Origin: Macrostomum hystrix
Taxonomy: Eukaryota; Platyhelminthes; Macrostomidae
Length of the DNA: 64,000 bases
NCBI GenBank assembly: GCA_950097015.1
Contig: CATNEN010000033.1
Coordinates: 682,001-746,000 of the forward strand
Reading direction: 5' to 3'
How positions within the stretch are numbered: the stretch's first letter is position 1; each line of letters begins with the position of its first letter. Both the position numbers and the translations under genes were made by a program. Shown in pieces: positions 18,855-30,376 of this stretch. The notes beneath the pieces are model-generated. The model was not told the DNA's origin. It saw nothing but the letters and a program-made list of their open reading frames with translations, and ran no database searches.

Positions 18855-19723
18855 AATTATATTATAAAATAATGCAGAAACTATGATTCATTACAGTTAT
18901 TTTATAAATAAAGCCTCTGATTATCATAACGATTTGATATACATATTGGTGTTGTTTTGTTAGTGATTGAAAATACACTAATCTTTTCGTGAAAATACCA
19001 TCACCAACAATCATAAGCACAAACGTAAGCATTATTGTTTGTATTTTTTTGTTTGTAAACGTTCATATTATTTTAATACTCAAAGCAATTTCGCATAAAT
19101 ACAGCAGTTTGTCCCTATACTTTCCTAATTTTCAGATTTTTTCCCAGCTTTTTTCGACTCATTATTCGGTCTTTTCGGAGAGCCATTTGGGCCTCATTGA
19201 AACGCAAATATAGCAATTTTCGTATAGCGCTTATATTTCAGTGCGCAGCAGTTCAGTTCTGCTCCATTTAGCTTACTATTTAGATTTATTTATTCGGAAG
19301 TCAGATTAAGACAAAAAATGAACATAAAGGCCTTCCTAAAATCACTTTCATCTTCTCTCGTTTATAACAACGTAAACAGTGTATTTAAATTCATGCGTAT
19401 TTAAATTCACGCGCTAGCTCTGCAGCTATTTTTAGAACTGGGAAGACCACGCTTCCTCTATGGCTTTGCTCGCAAGCACTCTTTTTCTCTCATTATTGAT
19501 ATTGCATTAGAGCAGCAGCAGTGTACAGTATACTGAATGTATTGTTTCGTTCGAGATCGATTGACTGACTGATTGACACTGATTGACACAGACTCTATGT
19601 CTTATGACATTCAATAATTTGATTTAATTTTGACTGGCGGCGGCAGCGACGACAAGCAAAAAACACGGAAAGGCAATTAGAATATAATTTCTATGCTAAA
19701 GTCTACTCGATTATATTTCGCAG
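18855..19723. other. AT-rich spacer after gene A
   Basis: No gene seen. It includes a ttttcgtgaaaata site near 18,985, the last member of that motif family before the tandem-repeat zone. Confidence 0.5.
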
Positions 19724-20760
19724 AGGCTAACTAATGCTATCCAGCTGTACAATTGAATATTTATCTCACCTCGAAGTGGGCACAGGCGGACAGGGCTGGC
19801 TACCGCTGCTTCTGATGCTGCTGGCTGCTGCTACTGCTGCTGCTTGGCCAATGGGCACAACCGGACAGGGCTGGCTACCGCTGCTTCTGATGCTGCTGGC
19901 TGCTGCTACTGCTGCTGCTTGGCCAATGGGCACAACCGGACAGGGCTGGCTACCGCTGCTTCTGATGCTGCTGGCTGCTGCTACTGCTGCTGCTTGGCCA
20001 ATGGGCACAGGCGGACGGGGCTGGCTTCGGCTACTTCTGCTGCTACTGATGGTGCTGGCTGGTGCCGGCCGGTTTAGCTGCACTGAGCTGAGGATGAGCA
20101 CGGAAAATGCGATTCTAATACTTTCTATGCTAAAATCAGTTCGATTATATATCACAGAGGCTAACTAATGCTATCCAGCTGTACAATTGAATATTTATCT
20201 CACCTCGAAGTGGGCACAGGCGGACGGGGGCTGTCGAGCTGCTGGGATAGCTAGTTAGCTGCTGGCTGTTGCTACTGATGCTGCTTGGCCAATGGGCACA
20301 GGCGGACGGGGGCTGGCTGCTGGTACTGCTGCTTCTGCTGCTTCTGCTGCTTCTGCTGCTTCTGCTGCTTGTGCTGCAACTGCTGCTACTGCTGCTACTG
20401 CTGCAATGCTACACTTGGCTGGTGCCGGCCGGTACAGTTGCACGGAGCTGAGGATAAGCATAGAAAAGCAATTCGAATATTTTTTACGCTAAAGGCTACT
20501 CGATTATATTTCGCAGAGGCTAACTAATGCTATCCAGCTGTACAATTGAATATTTATCTCACCTCGAAGTGGGCACAGGCGGACGGGGCTGGCTGCGGCT
20601 ATTGATGCTGCTGGCTGCTGCTTCTGCTTCTGCAGATTCTGCTGATGGTGCTGATGCTGCTGGCTGCTGCTTCTGCTTCTGCAGATTCTGCTGATGGTGC
20701 TGATGCTTCTGATGCTATTGCTGGTGCTGCTTATGCTGCTGCTGGTGAGTGAAGATGCGC
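19724..20760. repeat. Compound tandem-repeat block (75 bp and about 360-430 bp units)
   Basis: A segment aggctaactaatgctatcc...cctcgaagtgggcacaggcgg recurs at about 19,724, 20,157 and 20,517. Inside the first unit, a 75 bp repeat (ggacagggctggctaccgc...) occurs three times (19,788, 19,863, 19,938). The second unit has a (ttctgctgc)n tract. Leu/Ala/Cys-rich frames through it are by-products of the repeat. Confidence 0.9.
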
Positions 20761-20844
20761 TGCAAATAAGAAAAAGGCTCTGTATTTAAAATAGGCCGTG
20801 TAAGTCTCTGCTCATAAATATGAATTACAAGCTGGGTTAATATA

Positions 20845-21080
20845 ATAGGCCCTTTAATTAGTCTTTGTATATATAATAGGCCCTGCAATTAGTATTTGTA
20901 TATATAATAGGCCCTTTAATTAGTCTTTGTATATATAATAGGCCCTGCAATTAGTATTTGTATATATAATAGGCCCTTTAATTAGTCTTTGTATATATAA
21001 TAGGCCCTGCAATTAGTATTTGTATATATAATAGGCCCTTTAATTAGTCTTTGTATATATAATAGGCCCTGCTATTAGTA
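20845..21080. repeat. 31 bp AT-rich minisatellite (tttgtatatataataggccct...)
   Basis: Alternating 31 bp units, differing at ..ccctgcaattagta and ..ccctttaattagtc, giving a 62 bp higher-order unit. The tract resumes at 23,356 after the Helitron. Confidence 0.93.
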
Positions 21081-21642
21081 TCTATATATATATAAAAGTG
21101 AAAACTCTGTCTGTCTGTCTGTCTGTGTGTGTGCAACCTTTTGTCTTTATAGACGCCGAAACCGCTCAACCAAATCGCACCAAACTTTGCACATACCTAA
21201 AACCACCTACGCTGAGTGCAATAGGCAACTCAAATTCCCGAAAAATCATTTCCTTCCTGCTCAAAAGTGCAAAAAACTGCTCAAAAATCGTCAAAAAATC
21301 ACTCAATTCGACATATCGTCGCCCCACTTTGTCAGATTTTCTCCAAATTTGATCCACTTACACTTTACATGTTTTCCAACAATGCTGTCAATTTTGAACA
21401 TCTCTACTCAATCCAGAGCAAAGCTGCATCATCTCAAAGTGAGTCACTTTTTGTTTTCCGAGGACAGCCACCCCAACTCCCCTCCGCCACTCTGCGGGCC
21501 AAATTTTATTACAGCCACCCCCTCCCTTCCCCGGGCGCCGAAGCCCCAGACTGTACATTGTATTTCAAGCCGTGAATGTACACAGCCCAAACCCCTAGAC
21601 TGTCTACTGGCCCCCAAGCAGCACTGAGACTGAGTGCGGTGA

Positions 21643-22692
21643 GTGCGGTGGCGTCCCAGTGCGCAGGGCTCTCCGGTCGATATTTCTCTCCAGCCAGCCT
21701 GGGATAGAAGAAAGAGAGAGGCTGGCGATCAACTGATGGGTGGTGTCACTCTGCTGCTGTCTGGAGACTTTAGACAGACGCTGCCTGTGATTCCGCATGG
21801 CACTCCTGCTGATGAGATTAATGCTTGCCTAAAATCATCTCACCTGTGGCCATCGGTTGTGAAGTTGCACCTACGAACAAACATGAGAGCTACAATTCAA
21901 GGAGACGAAACAGCTCATGAGTTCTCTGCCAATCTATTGCGAATCGGCAATGGTCTGCTGGAGATTAGCACCGAGGATGGGCAGTCATCGATCGCTACAA
22001 TCGGAACCATTGTGCAGTCAGTGCAGGAGCTCAAGGCAAAAGTTTACCCGAACCTGATGGTTCGATATGCTGACGTTGACTGGCTGTCAGAGAGGGCAAT
22101 TCTGTGTCCTAGAAATGATGCCGCCAACGAAATTAACTACCAACTGCTTCAGGAGTTGCCAGGTGCAGTTTTCACCTACAAGTCAATTGATACAACGTTG
22201 ACTGATGACACCGCTGTGGAGTATCCTGTTGAGTTTCTGAACTCTCTAGATCCTCCTGGAACTCCATCGCACAACTTGCAGCTGAAAGTTGGGGCACCAA
22301 TTATGCTCCTCCGCAACCTGAATGCGCCAAGGCTGTGTAACGGCACCAGACTGATAGTCAGGCGGCTCTTCCCACACGTGATTGAGGCCACGATAATGAC
22401 TGGATCTGGCAGAGGAGAGTCTGTGTTCGTTCCCCGGATTCCAATTATCCCCACGGACCTGCCATTTCAGTTCAAGCGACTGCAGTTCCCTGTGAGAGTG
22501 TGCTTTGCGATGACTATTAACAAGGCTCAGGGACAGTCGCTGAAGGTGGCTGGCATCAACCTGGAGACTCCTTGCTTCTCGCATGGGCAGCTTTATGTCG
22601 CCTGCTCCCGTGTTGGAAATCCAGCTGGCCTATTCATTTTCGCACCAAGGGGAAGAACGAAGAATGTGGTGTATCCCCAGGCCTTGAGGTGA
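21643..22692 (+). pseudogene. Helitron PIF1-like helicase, C-terminal part
   Basis: About 320 residues of helicase sequence. Visible motifs: SGDFRQTLPV (motif III), LKVGAPIMLLRNLNAPRLCNGT, and FAMTINKAQGQSL...LYVACSRV (motifs V-VI), ending near TKNVVYPQALR like other Helitron proteins. The Walker A and B motifs and the Rep nuclease are missing, so it cannot act as a full Rep-helicase. The first codons, before DQLMGG, are from unrelated sequence. Confidence 0.85.
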
Positions 22693-22844
22693 CTCGCAAG
22701 CAATTAATAGAAAAGTAGTCACGAATTGACCTTGACCTGTCTAACTCTGAACTCTGAAACAGTTTAATTTTGTTTCTTTGACATTGTTATTGTTATGCCA
22801 TGGCTATTTTCCTTATGTATACGCGTGCACATGCATACTGTATA

Positions 22845-23118
22845 CAGAGGCAGATTTAGGGGGGGGGCGGGGGGGCAGTTGCCCCCCTAAATTTTAATCA
22901 TGGGAATAAGATGCCCCCACCAGGGGCGCCAGTCGCAGCACTGGCGCTCCTTTTCTGCCGCTGGCGCCCCTTTTTCAGCCGCTGGCTCCCGTTTTTCAGC
23001 CGCTGGCGCCCTTTCTTGGCTCCTGGCGCCCTTTTTCGGCCGCTGGCACCCCCTCTGTGATTCTCATGGCGCTCCCCTGACAGACCGCCCCAAAACAAAA
23101 TTCCTGGATCTGCCACCG
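22845..23118. mobile_element. 274 bp hAT-type MITE inside the Helitron
   Basis: The 8 bp target duplication ACTGTATA is at 22,837-22,844 and 23,119-23,126. Ends are CAGAGGCAGAT and its near inverse ATCTGCCACCG. The interior is GC-rich with several gccgctggcgcc-type repeats. No coding capacity. Confidence 0.88.
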
Positions 23119-23393
23119 ACTGTATAGAGGAGTGGCTAAGAGACATGTTTCTAAAGAAGTAATCAAGAGGGGGCTGTTTGGACAAACTTTTCACTTATTT
23201 TTTACTTAAAACGCCCTTAAACAAACTCTTCACTTTTCATTAATGCAGTAAATAAATAAATGGTGACCTTCACTATAAAGTTAATACAGAGACGTGAATT
23301 GCTTACTGCTTTGCTTTAAATTTCTGCCCTAAAAACAACGGGCAAAAAAAGCTAGTTTGTATATATAATAGGCCCTGCAATTAGTGTTTGTAT

Positions 23394-24090
23394 ACAATAA
23401 CAATCGGTCTGTAAATATAATAGTTAATAGCGCATGCAGTTCTCTATAATTATAATATATTAGTAATCTCAGTAAGGGTAATGCAGTTCTGAGCTGCGTA
23501 GAAATATTAGATCCTAATGCTCGCTGTTGACATAATAATAGATCCTGTGGCTCTCTGTCGGTATAATATCTGTAGCCAGTTTTAACTTTGTCCAAGCAAA
23601 TAGAAGGCTGACTGTTGATTCGAATTGTGGATGGATCTCTGAATTATATTTGACTGTAAGCTGCAGTTCGATCGAGCAGTTGGGCCGGGCTAAAACTAAA
23701 AGACTGCTACTTTGCTTGCCACCCTTTCTTTAAAACTTCGAAAGCGAAAGGGGGCGGCCCTGTCTCTAAATTCATAGTCTATGGTAAAAGGGTGTGGAAG
23801 GCCACTGCTCTGCCTTGAAAAAGAGAAGCAGTGTGTCTGCTTTAACCAATCGATAATGTCACCCCTGTGGCCATAGACTAAAGACGATCGAAGTTGTCTC
23901 TCTTTCCATCTGCAGGTCTGTCTGGCTGGCTCGGCACTGCTTTTGAGGGAGGAAGATCGAGTTGGAGGGGGTGGGTGTGCTGTTCACTGGAAAATCGAAT
24001 GTCTGAGCTGATTGTACTACATTGCAAATGAAAAATTATGTTTTTAAAATTTATAAATGATTCAGAGGCTTATAATTTTTACAGCCGGGA

Positions 24091-24121
<31 letters not shown>

Positions 24122-24384
24122 AGGGACAACAGAAAAATATGTGATTTATGTGCTCAACGCAGCACTCAATCGAATATAAATGCAGCAGCGATGACAACAG
24201 TACGGAACAATGTGCACGCACAATACTTAAAATAGTGTATTCCACAATGGGATATAGGGGCATATATATATTTATTTAGATGCACGCACAACGGACTGTA
24301 CATAGCATGTGTTGATTGAGCATGCATACTGAATTCAGTTCATACACCTATATGGCACTGCATCAATTTGTAATAACAATAGCT
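23394..24384. other. Spacer before YR-B
   Basis: No gene seen. It contains a (TTG)n microsatellite at 24,091-24,121. Confidence 0.5.
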
Positions 24385-27263
24385 ATGACAGACAACGAGT
24401 CGTGCTGAATCTTCTGTGGCGACGGCAGACCGCAGACGCACCCGAAACGCCACTTCCTGAGGAGGCACGCGGAGGAGGCTGTGCGCCAATTCCGACTCGA
24501 GGATGCCCCAGTCAAGGTGCGGCCGTCCGAGGCATCTTGGGCAGCGGCGTCAGCCAAGCAGCGTGCCCAGATGGTCTGGCTCTGCCTGACGTGCAGCACC
24601 CACACGCGCAGCTCAGCCAACACTGAGCATGTACTCGCGTGCCCAGCCTGCGGCAAGGTGCTGCGTAGGACAGCAAGGCAGCACAGGTGTCCAGCAGTGC
24701 CAGCTATTGTCGCTACCGTTGCTGTGGAACACCAGCAGCCACAGCCTCCGCAGCAGATGCCACCACCGCCTCCGCAGCAGATGCCACCACCGCCTCCGCA
24801 GCAGATGCCACCACCGCCTCCGCAGCAGCCTTCAGAGGCAGAACCAGCTGAATACGAGGCTGGGTCTCTGTTGGCCGAGCTCTACAGCATCGCCGCGCCG
24901 TCCGTTGACGGTCGACAGTCAGCGGCCAGTACTCGGCTGTCGTCAGCCAGCCGTCCAGCCGTCCGGCGACGCCTATTTGACCCGACTGCGCCGCTGCTGC
25001 TGATGTCCTCACAGGAGGCCCCCGTAGTCGCTGACGATGACGATGATGGAGACTACGATGTCGGCTTGCAGGAGCTGCTGCCCGGAACCAGCATCAGAAT
25101 GCGGACGCTGCCGACGGTCCAGACGGTGGCAGCAGAGTCTTCCTCTTCGGCTGCCTGTCTGCAGTTGGCGGTGCAGGCCACCAAGGCAGCACTTTGTCGT
25201 CCCAGCACGTCATCGGCTGTGCTGTCAGCTGCACAGAGGCCGCTAGTGAAGCTGGCAGCTACCCCGCCGAGGCAGCGTCGAGCAGCTGCAGCAAAGTGGA
25301 CTGCTGCAAAGAGAAGGCTGGCTAATGCCGAATTCGACCGGCTTCGATTGTCCATCTTCGGAGCAGAACTGCAGCAGGAAGCTTCGACAGCCGATCAGAA
25401 GCAGCAGCAACAGCGTCGCGGTCCGCGCTGTCGACACTTTTGCACGTCGCCACCTGCGAAGCCCGTGCCACCAGAGCTGCTGCAGCCGTTGGGTGACCGG
25501 CCCAGCATCTCCGCAACGGTGGAACGCCTGCGGGAGCTATGGTGGAGGGACCTATCGCGGGCCAGGATTGCGGCCAACTTGTGCCACCAGCAGCGTTGGC
25601 GCGACATCAGCAGGTCCGTGAGCTCGACGCTTCTACGCACCTAGCAGCGAGCGGGCATATCGCTTGCAGACCTGCTGCTTCAGCCGGACAGGGTGCAGGA
25701 CTGCTTCAGCGCTGAAACAGTCGGTGATGCCATGCAGCTGGCCCAGTCGACTGCTGCGCGCAAGTGCCAGGAGCTTGTCAGCATCTGCCGCTGCATGGAG
25801 GGCTGGCTGCGCGTGAGGGGCCTGCGAGGCGCCAATGCCATCATGGCCGCCGTTGGCTTGCGCGAAGCCGAGCTGTTCTGCAGCATCGACTCACCCTCGC
25901 CTGACACCGAGCGCCCTGCTATTGAGGACGTCGACTCTGTCGGCAGTGGCGTCTGCTGGAGACTGCAGTTGGCGCAGAAGGCCAACAACCCGCTGGCGGC
26001 TGAGCAGGCTCTCATCGCCCGCCATAGCAGCGTGGTGCAGCAGGCTCGCGGCGAGTTCGGCAACGTCCGCGCCATCCAGCAGGTGAGCTAGCTGCACAGC
26101 AGCTGCATTAATGACAGTTAGTTCTATTTGGTTTCGTGCTGCTATCTACTATAAGTAAACGCAACCACATTTATACTATGCAGGCAGTCTACAAGCTTGG
26201 CCACAACGAGCGGCAGGTGGCCTTCATGGACACCTACGTCAACGTGGACGAGGTCGATGCCGTTTTCGCCCGCCGTGATCGTTTTTTTGCCATGCTACAA
26301 AGGCACAGCTGGACTTCGCTGCCCGTAGACGGCGAGTGGTACATGCAGGCAGCCGTTGCAGATAGCATCACCATCAGGGAGGATGCGGTAGATGATGGTG
26401 CCTTCAGTCGCCGGATGGTTTGTCTGCGGAGGATTGTGCAGGAAATGCTGTTTTTCTGCAGCATTGAGCAGCCCCTGCGACTCCTGCCTTGGATCTACAT
26501 CCGCCGGCGACACTTGGTTGATCGGTCGGTTCGTCGGAACGCGTCGGCCGACCAAAAACAGCTGTTCCGCCAACACACGCAAAGTGCAGATGGGGAGAGC
26601 GCGCCGTCCGCTGCCGATCTGGCTGGGCACTCACACCTCGTCCTGCCGCTGCGTGAAGTGCCGCACAAGGTCGGACACTCCGGCGACCCAGCCAGGATGG
26701 TGCTGCCGGATCTATTCTGTGAGGCCTTGCTGCGCCTGCACGACGAATACATCGTGCCGTCGCTTGCTGCTCGCGGCATCGAGCAACCGGAGTCGCCGAC
26801 GGTCTTCATAGATGTGTTCGGCGGCGTGTACAGCCAGTCGGCAATGAGCCGCATGATCAGCGCAGGCGGGCAGCGAGTACTGGGTCGGCACTATGTGGCC
26901 ACGCACTGGCGTCGCACCCTCTGTGCTGTAGTGCTCATGATGGAGCCGGAACAGCTAGATGTCTTCGCCAGAGCGCACGGCACATCTGCAGCTGTCATCC
27001 GGTTCAACTATGGTCACAACGCGCAGATGGCCACGGAGATGGGCGCGGTGATTCGCAGCCGCGACATTGTCCGCCGATTTGTGGTGCCATCAGATGACGA
27101 GCAGATGCCACCGATAGTTAGGCCGCCGACCCAGGGACTCATCAGCAGCCTGGCTGGTGGAAGTGGTGAGGTGGCGGCGAGCACCCAACGAGCCGACGCA
27201 GTCCTGCACGATAGACCGGTGGCCGGAAAGCGACGGCGGCTGCACTCAGTGGCGGAACATTAA
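24385..27263 (+). CDS. YR-B: second zinc-finger tyrosine recombinase gene, three exons, one in-frame TGA
   Basis: Proposed exons are 24,385-25,617, 25,684-26,082 and 26,184-27,263, about 903 residues. The first intron (66 bp, GTGAGC...CTTCAG) would remove an in-frame TAG at 25,642; the second (101 bp) is a standard GTGAGC...ATGCAG. Exon 1: a C2H2-like finger (..IFCG...RHFLRRH), AQMVWLCLTC, a CPACGK finger, three QMPPPPPQ repeats. Exon 3: recombinase with Arg in PLRLLPW, Lys in VPHKVGHSGDPARMVL, THWRR (box II), AHGTS...NYGH (box III His and Tyr). Exon 2/3 joins at the same place as in YR-A. Oddity: TGA at 24,406 replaces the first Cys ligand of the finger. GC-rich codons, unlike the AT-rich surroundings. 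Recombinase identity is firmer than that of YR-A; whether it is active is unclear. Confidence 0.75.
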
Positions 27264-27319
27264 ATTTGAATGATTCGCCCTGCCTGCCCGCCTGTCTGTC
27301 TGCCTGCTTTATCTAAGAT

Positions 27320-27385
27320 TTTATATATACAATATATATATAGTATTTTATATATATATATATATAGTATATATATATTTAAATA
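27320..27385. repeat. TA-rich microsatellite
   Basis: tatatata runs interrupted by tagtatttta, directly after YR-B. Confidence 0.8.
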
Positions 27386-27515
27386 TTTAAATAGTGAGTC
27401 AAAAACACCGTGGGGCAGATAAAGGGGGCCGGGACAGAGAGAAAACACGCAGAGAAAACATGCACAGGCCTTGGAGGGAGGGCTGATTGAATTCGTTTGA
27501 CTGTGTTACTGTGCA

Positions 27516-27551
27516 GCGTATAAAGCGCGCACATGTGCGCGCTTTATACGC
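27516..27551. repeat. 36 bp perfect palindrome
   Basis: The half-site gcgtataaagcgcgcaca is followed directly by its reverse complement. Perfect palindromes of this length are unusual outside mobile-element ends or control sites. Confidence 0.9.
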
Positions 27552-27754
27552 TAATGTTATTATAATTGATTATATGCTATAGTTGAGAATATTGATTGTA
27601 TTTGATTGATTACTCCCGTTGATAATATTATACTTTATTGTTTCTGTTGATAGAATTATTTAATTAGCCATATATTTATATGACAATTATTAAACAAATG
27701 CTGCTAACTGCTCTACTTATAGTAGTCAAGTAAGCAATTTAATTTTAGATTTAG

Positions 27755-27871
27755 GTACAGTTCATAGTGCGCGCACATTACTTAAAAAATATATAAGGAT
27801 CGTCGTTCTAAAATTAGAGCAGACATGCCTTATATATTTTTTAGGGAATGTGCGCGCACTACAGACTGTAC
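27755..27871. mobile_element. 117 bp MITE-like foldback
   Basis: Ends GTACAGTTCATAGTGCGCGC and its near inverse, extending about 45 bp through aaaaaatatataagg on each side. It shares TGCGCGCACAT with the palindrome at 27,516 and a fragment near 29,095. No clear target duplication. Confidence 0.7.
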
Positions 27872-29214
27872 ACATTGAATTTCGTAGAATTTAGCGCGAA
27901 TTTGAAATTTTAGTTTCTTATATAAAATCTATAAATAACTGAGTAGCACTATATGCAGCTGTTAATTGCCGTTATTAAATCGTACTACTATATTATATGT
28001 ATAGCTTTTTGAGTCTATCCAAATTGTATTTTAATGCACACATCATTACTACATGTATTTTAATTGCTTGTTATTGCAGATGCCGCTAGTTGATTTTCAT
28101 CTTAAATTAGTTAATTGCCGATTTTCATATGCATACGTACCGTCTACTACATGTAGTTCTTGATTGAATGCTTTTTCTTGATTTATGTCCTTTATTCACA
28201 TATTAATGCATGCAGTCAGCTTTTCATACCATATACTAGTATACTTACTCAAATTATTATAGCTCAATTATTATAAGTTAAATAACATAATTAGCGCCCA
28301 AATAAGCAAATAACAACTGCCTGTGTGTAAAATTATTTTTAGACTACTATTAATAAAAGGAATGCGATAAACTCAAGACATAGACAAAGGTTAGGCACAT
28401 AGAAACTAAATTTTATCAGGAAGACTGTATTGCTCATCTTGAGCACACAAGTCAAAGAAAGCTAGCTCGCGCACTGATTGATTTCTCTATGCCAATCGAT
28501 TAAGAGACTCGATCGTTCCCAAGCTACACTTTGATTTTCAATCCTAACTCTATTAATCAACCAAATCAACTCCTTCGTGATCTACTGTTTCGTTTCGACT
28601 GCCCCCTACACTGTTCCGATTGCTCCGCTCCAGCTGCGACCCGAACGACGACGACTGCATTTAAAGTGATTTTTATCTGCGCTCCACAAGGTAGGCAATC
28701 ATTGTTAATTATTCTAGCTGCCCATCTATCTAACTTGTTGGAGAGCAGCAACAGCAACAACAACAACAACAACTATTTGTTGGCGGTGAGGGATTAAAAA
28801 GTTTAATGGAGCCGGTACAGAAAAAGTAGAACGGCAATAAAATGGGGACAATTGAAATTGTCGACAGCCTGCGACATATGCTAAATGAAAATATTGACTA
28901 TGAAATAATAGAACTCAAAATAAAAGCAATCAGATAAGAGCGAGAAGCGATCCTGAGAACAAGTAATAAATGCCATCTCCATCTCTTAGCACATCTAGAC
29001 TGACGAGCAACAAAAACACTAGAATAAGGAAAACACTGCGCGCTATTTTATTCAATTAAACTAATCCCATCAAATGCTTTATAAATTGCTATAGTCCGCG
29101 CACATTTCTGCTACCCCGTTTTCTGCAACTGTGTGCCACGTATAGATTATATATGGTGCTGTTAAACAGCCGAACCCAAAAGCCATTCCTTATTTAGCCC
29201 AATAAGGACTAATA

Positions 29215-30272
29215 TTTTGTGCACTGACACCAACTGTCACTGTTGTTACTCTTGGCGCACAGACAGGAATAAAAACAGGTAGCGGCACCGGAACGAAATA
29301 CGGCACCTCGACAGTTGGAATCGGCAACATAGGCATCGCTGGTGATCCGATTGGCTCAATTTGCAACATTGGCATTGATGGCGATGGTACTGGCGAGTGA
29401 TCCGATTGGATTGTTTCTGCTGCTGCTTCAATCGCATTGTGATTAAGCGGAGTAGATGTACAAATTGGATGCCGGACTGATCCAATTGACACGCTGTCCG
29501 CTTGGCTCACATGTTCAGCAGGCTCGTCATAAATTGTTGCATAGATGATGCCTGATTCATCTGCGCTATCTTCTATGATGATAGTTTCTGCTGGCTGCTC
29601 TGCTGCTGGCTGCTCTGCTGATGGCTGCTCTGCTACTGGCTGCTCTGCTACTGGCTGCTCTACTACTGGCTGCTCTGCTACTGGCTGCTCTGCTACTGGC
29701 TGCTCTGCTACTGGCTGCTCTGCTACTGGCTGCTCTGCTACAGGCTGCTCTGCTACTGGCTGCTCTGCTACTGGCTGCTCTGCTACTGGCTGCTCTGCTG
29801 CTGGCAGTCGACGGGCAATGTAGCGTTCGTGCATGTAGTCGACAATCTCGCCGACCACAGCTGGTAGTGGATCCAGTTGTTCAAGCTGGACCACTTCGCC
29901 CATTGCCGCTGCTCCCGCCACTGCCACTGGCTGAGCTGGTTGGCCACCGACGCGACGCTGCGGATTCCGCTTACATCTATATTGATGATGCAACATGTTA
30001 GATGTTATTTTGTTGCAATGCAGACACGCTAGCACACGTCCACCGGCAGCGACATCTACACCAGCCCGCTGTAGTTGCAGCATCTTCCAGACGGCACTTC
30101 CACGCTCCTTAACAAACGCGAATAGCGATGGCCTTTGACCAACAGGTAGGACTGTCCAGTCAAACTCGGCATGGACAGCTTTATGCGCCTCTATAAAATG
30201 TCTTCGCATCATATTGGTGCTGATTTGCTGGCCGCAGAAATGGCAGAAGCGGAGTCCGTTATTGTTTTCCAT
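29215..30272 (-). pseudogene. Zinc-finger gene, 3'-truncated copy
   Basis: The N-terminus is MENNNGLRFCHFCG, the second finger CLHCNK, and the AEQP tract is longer (about 14 units). Homology ends at VSAQN; five unrelated codons then a stop follow. The acidic tail is lost. Most codons are intact, so truncation is the main lesion. Confidence 0.8.
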
Positions 30273-30376
30273 TGCAGCTTGTATAGTAGATCGCTGGCTA
30301 GCTTGCTGAATAATCGACAGAGTGATCGTTCTGGCTGACTTTTAATTATCGATTTGCGTGCGCGCGCGCATATATA

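Larger units (their letters stand above)
21081..23355 (+). mobile_element. Truncated Helitron
   Basis: The 5' end is TCTATATATATATAAAAG at 21,081, followed by (GTCT)n. The 3' end is a hairpin TGCCC/GGGCA (23,325-23,344) followed by CTAG at 23,352-23,355. The flanks are A (21,080) and T (23,356). Joining the flanks recreates one minisatellite unit exactly, so the element sits between A and T with no target duplication, as Helitrons do. It keeps the C-terminal half of the helicase, lacks Rep, and carries a hAT MITE. Confidence 0.9.
27264..29214. other. AT-rich non-coding stretch with palindromes
   Basis: No gene seen. It holds a TA-rich tract, a 36 bp perfect palindrome, a 117 bp MITE-like foldback and a related fragment near 29,095. 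It ends at the breakpoint of the decayed element copy. Confidence 0.55.

Noticed and set aside
19734-20527. Leu/Ala/Cys-rich frames on both strands
   Set aside because: Several overlapping frames are open only because of 75 bp and 9 bp tandem repeats.
21098-21627. Frames in the 5' part of the Helitron
   Set aside because: They run through the (GTCT)n and Helitron leader; no Rep motifs are visible.
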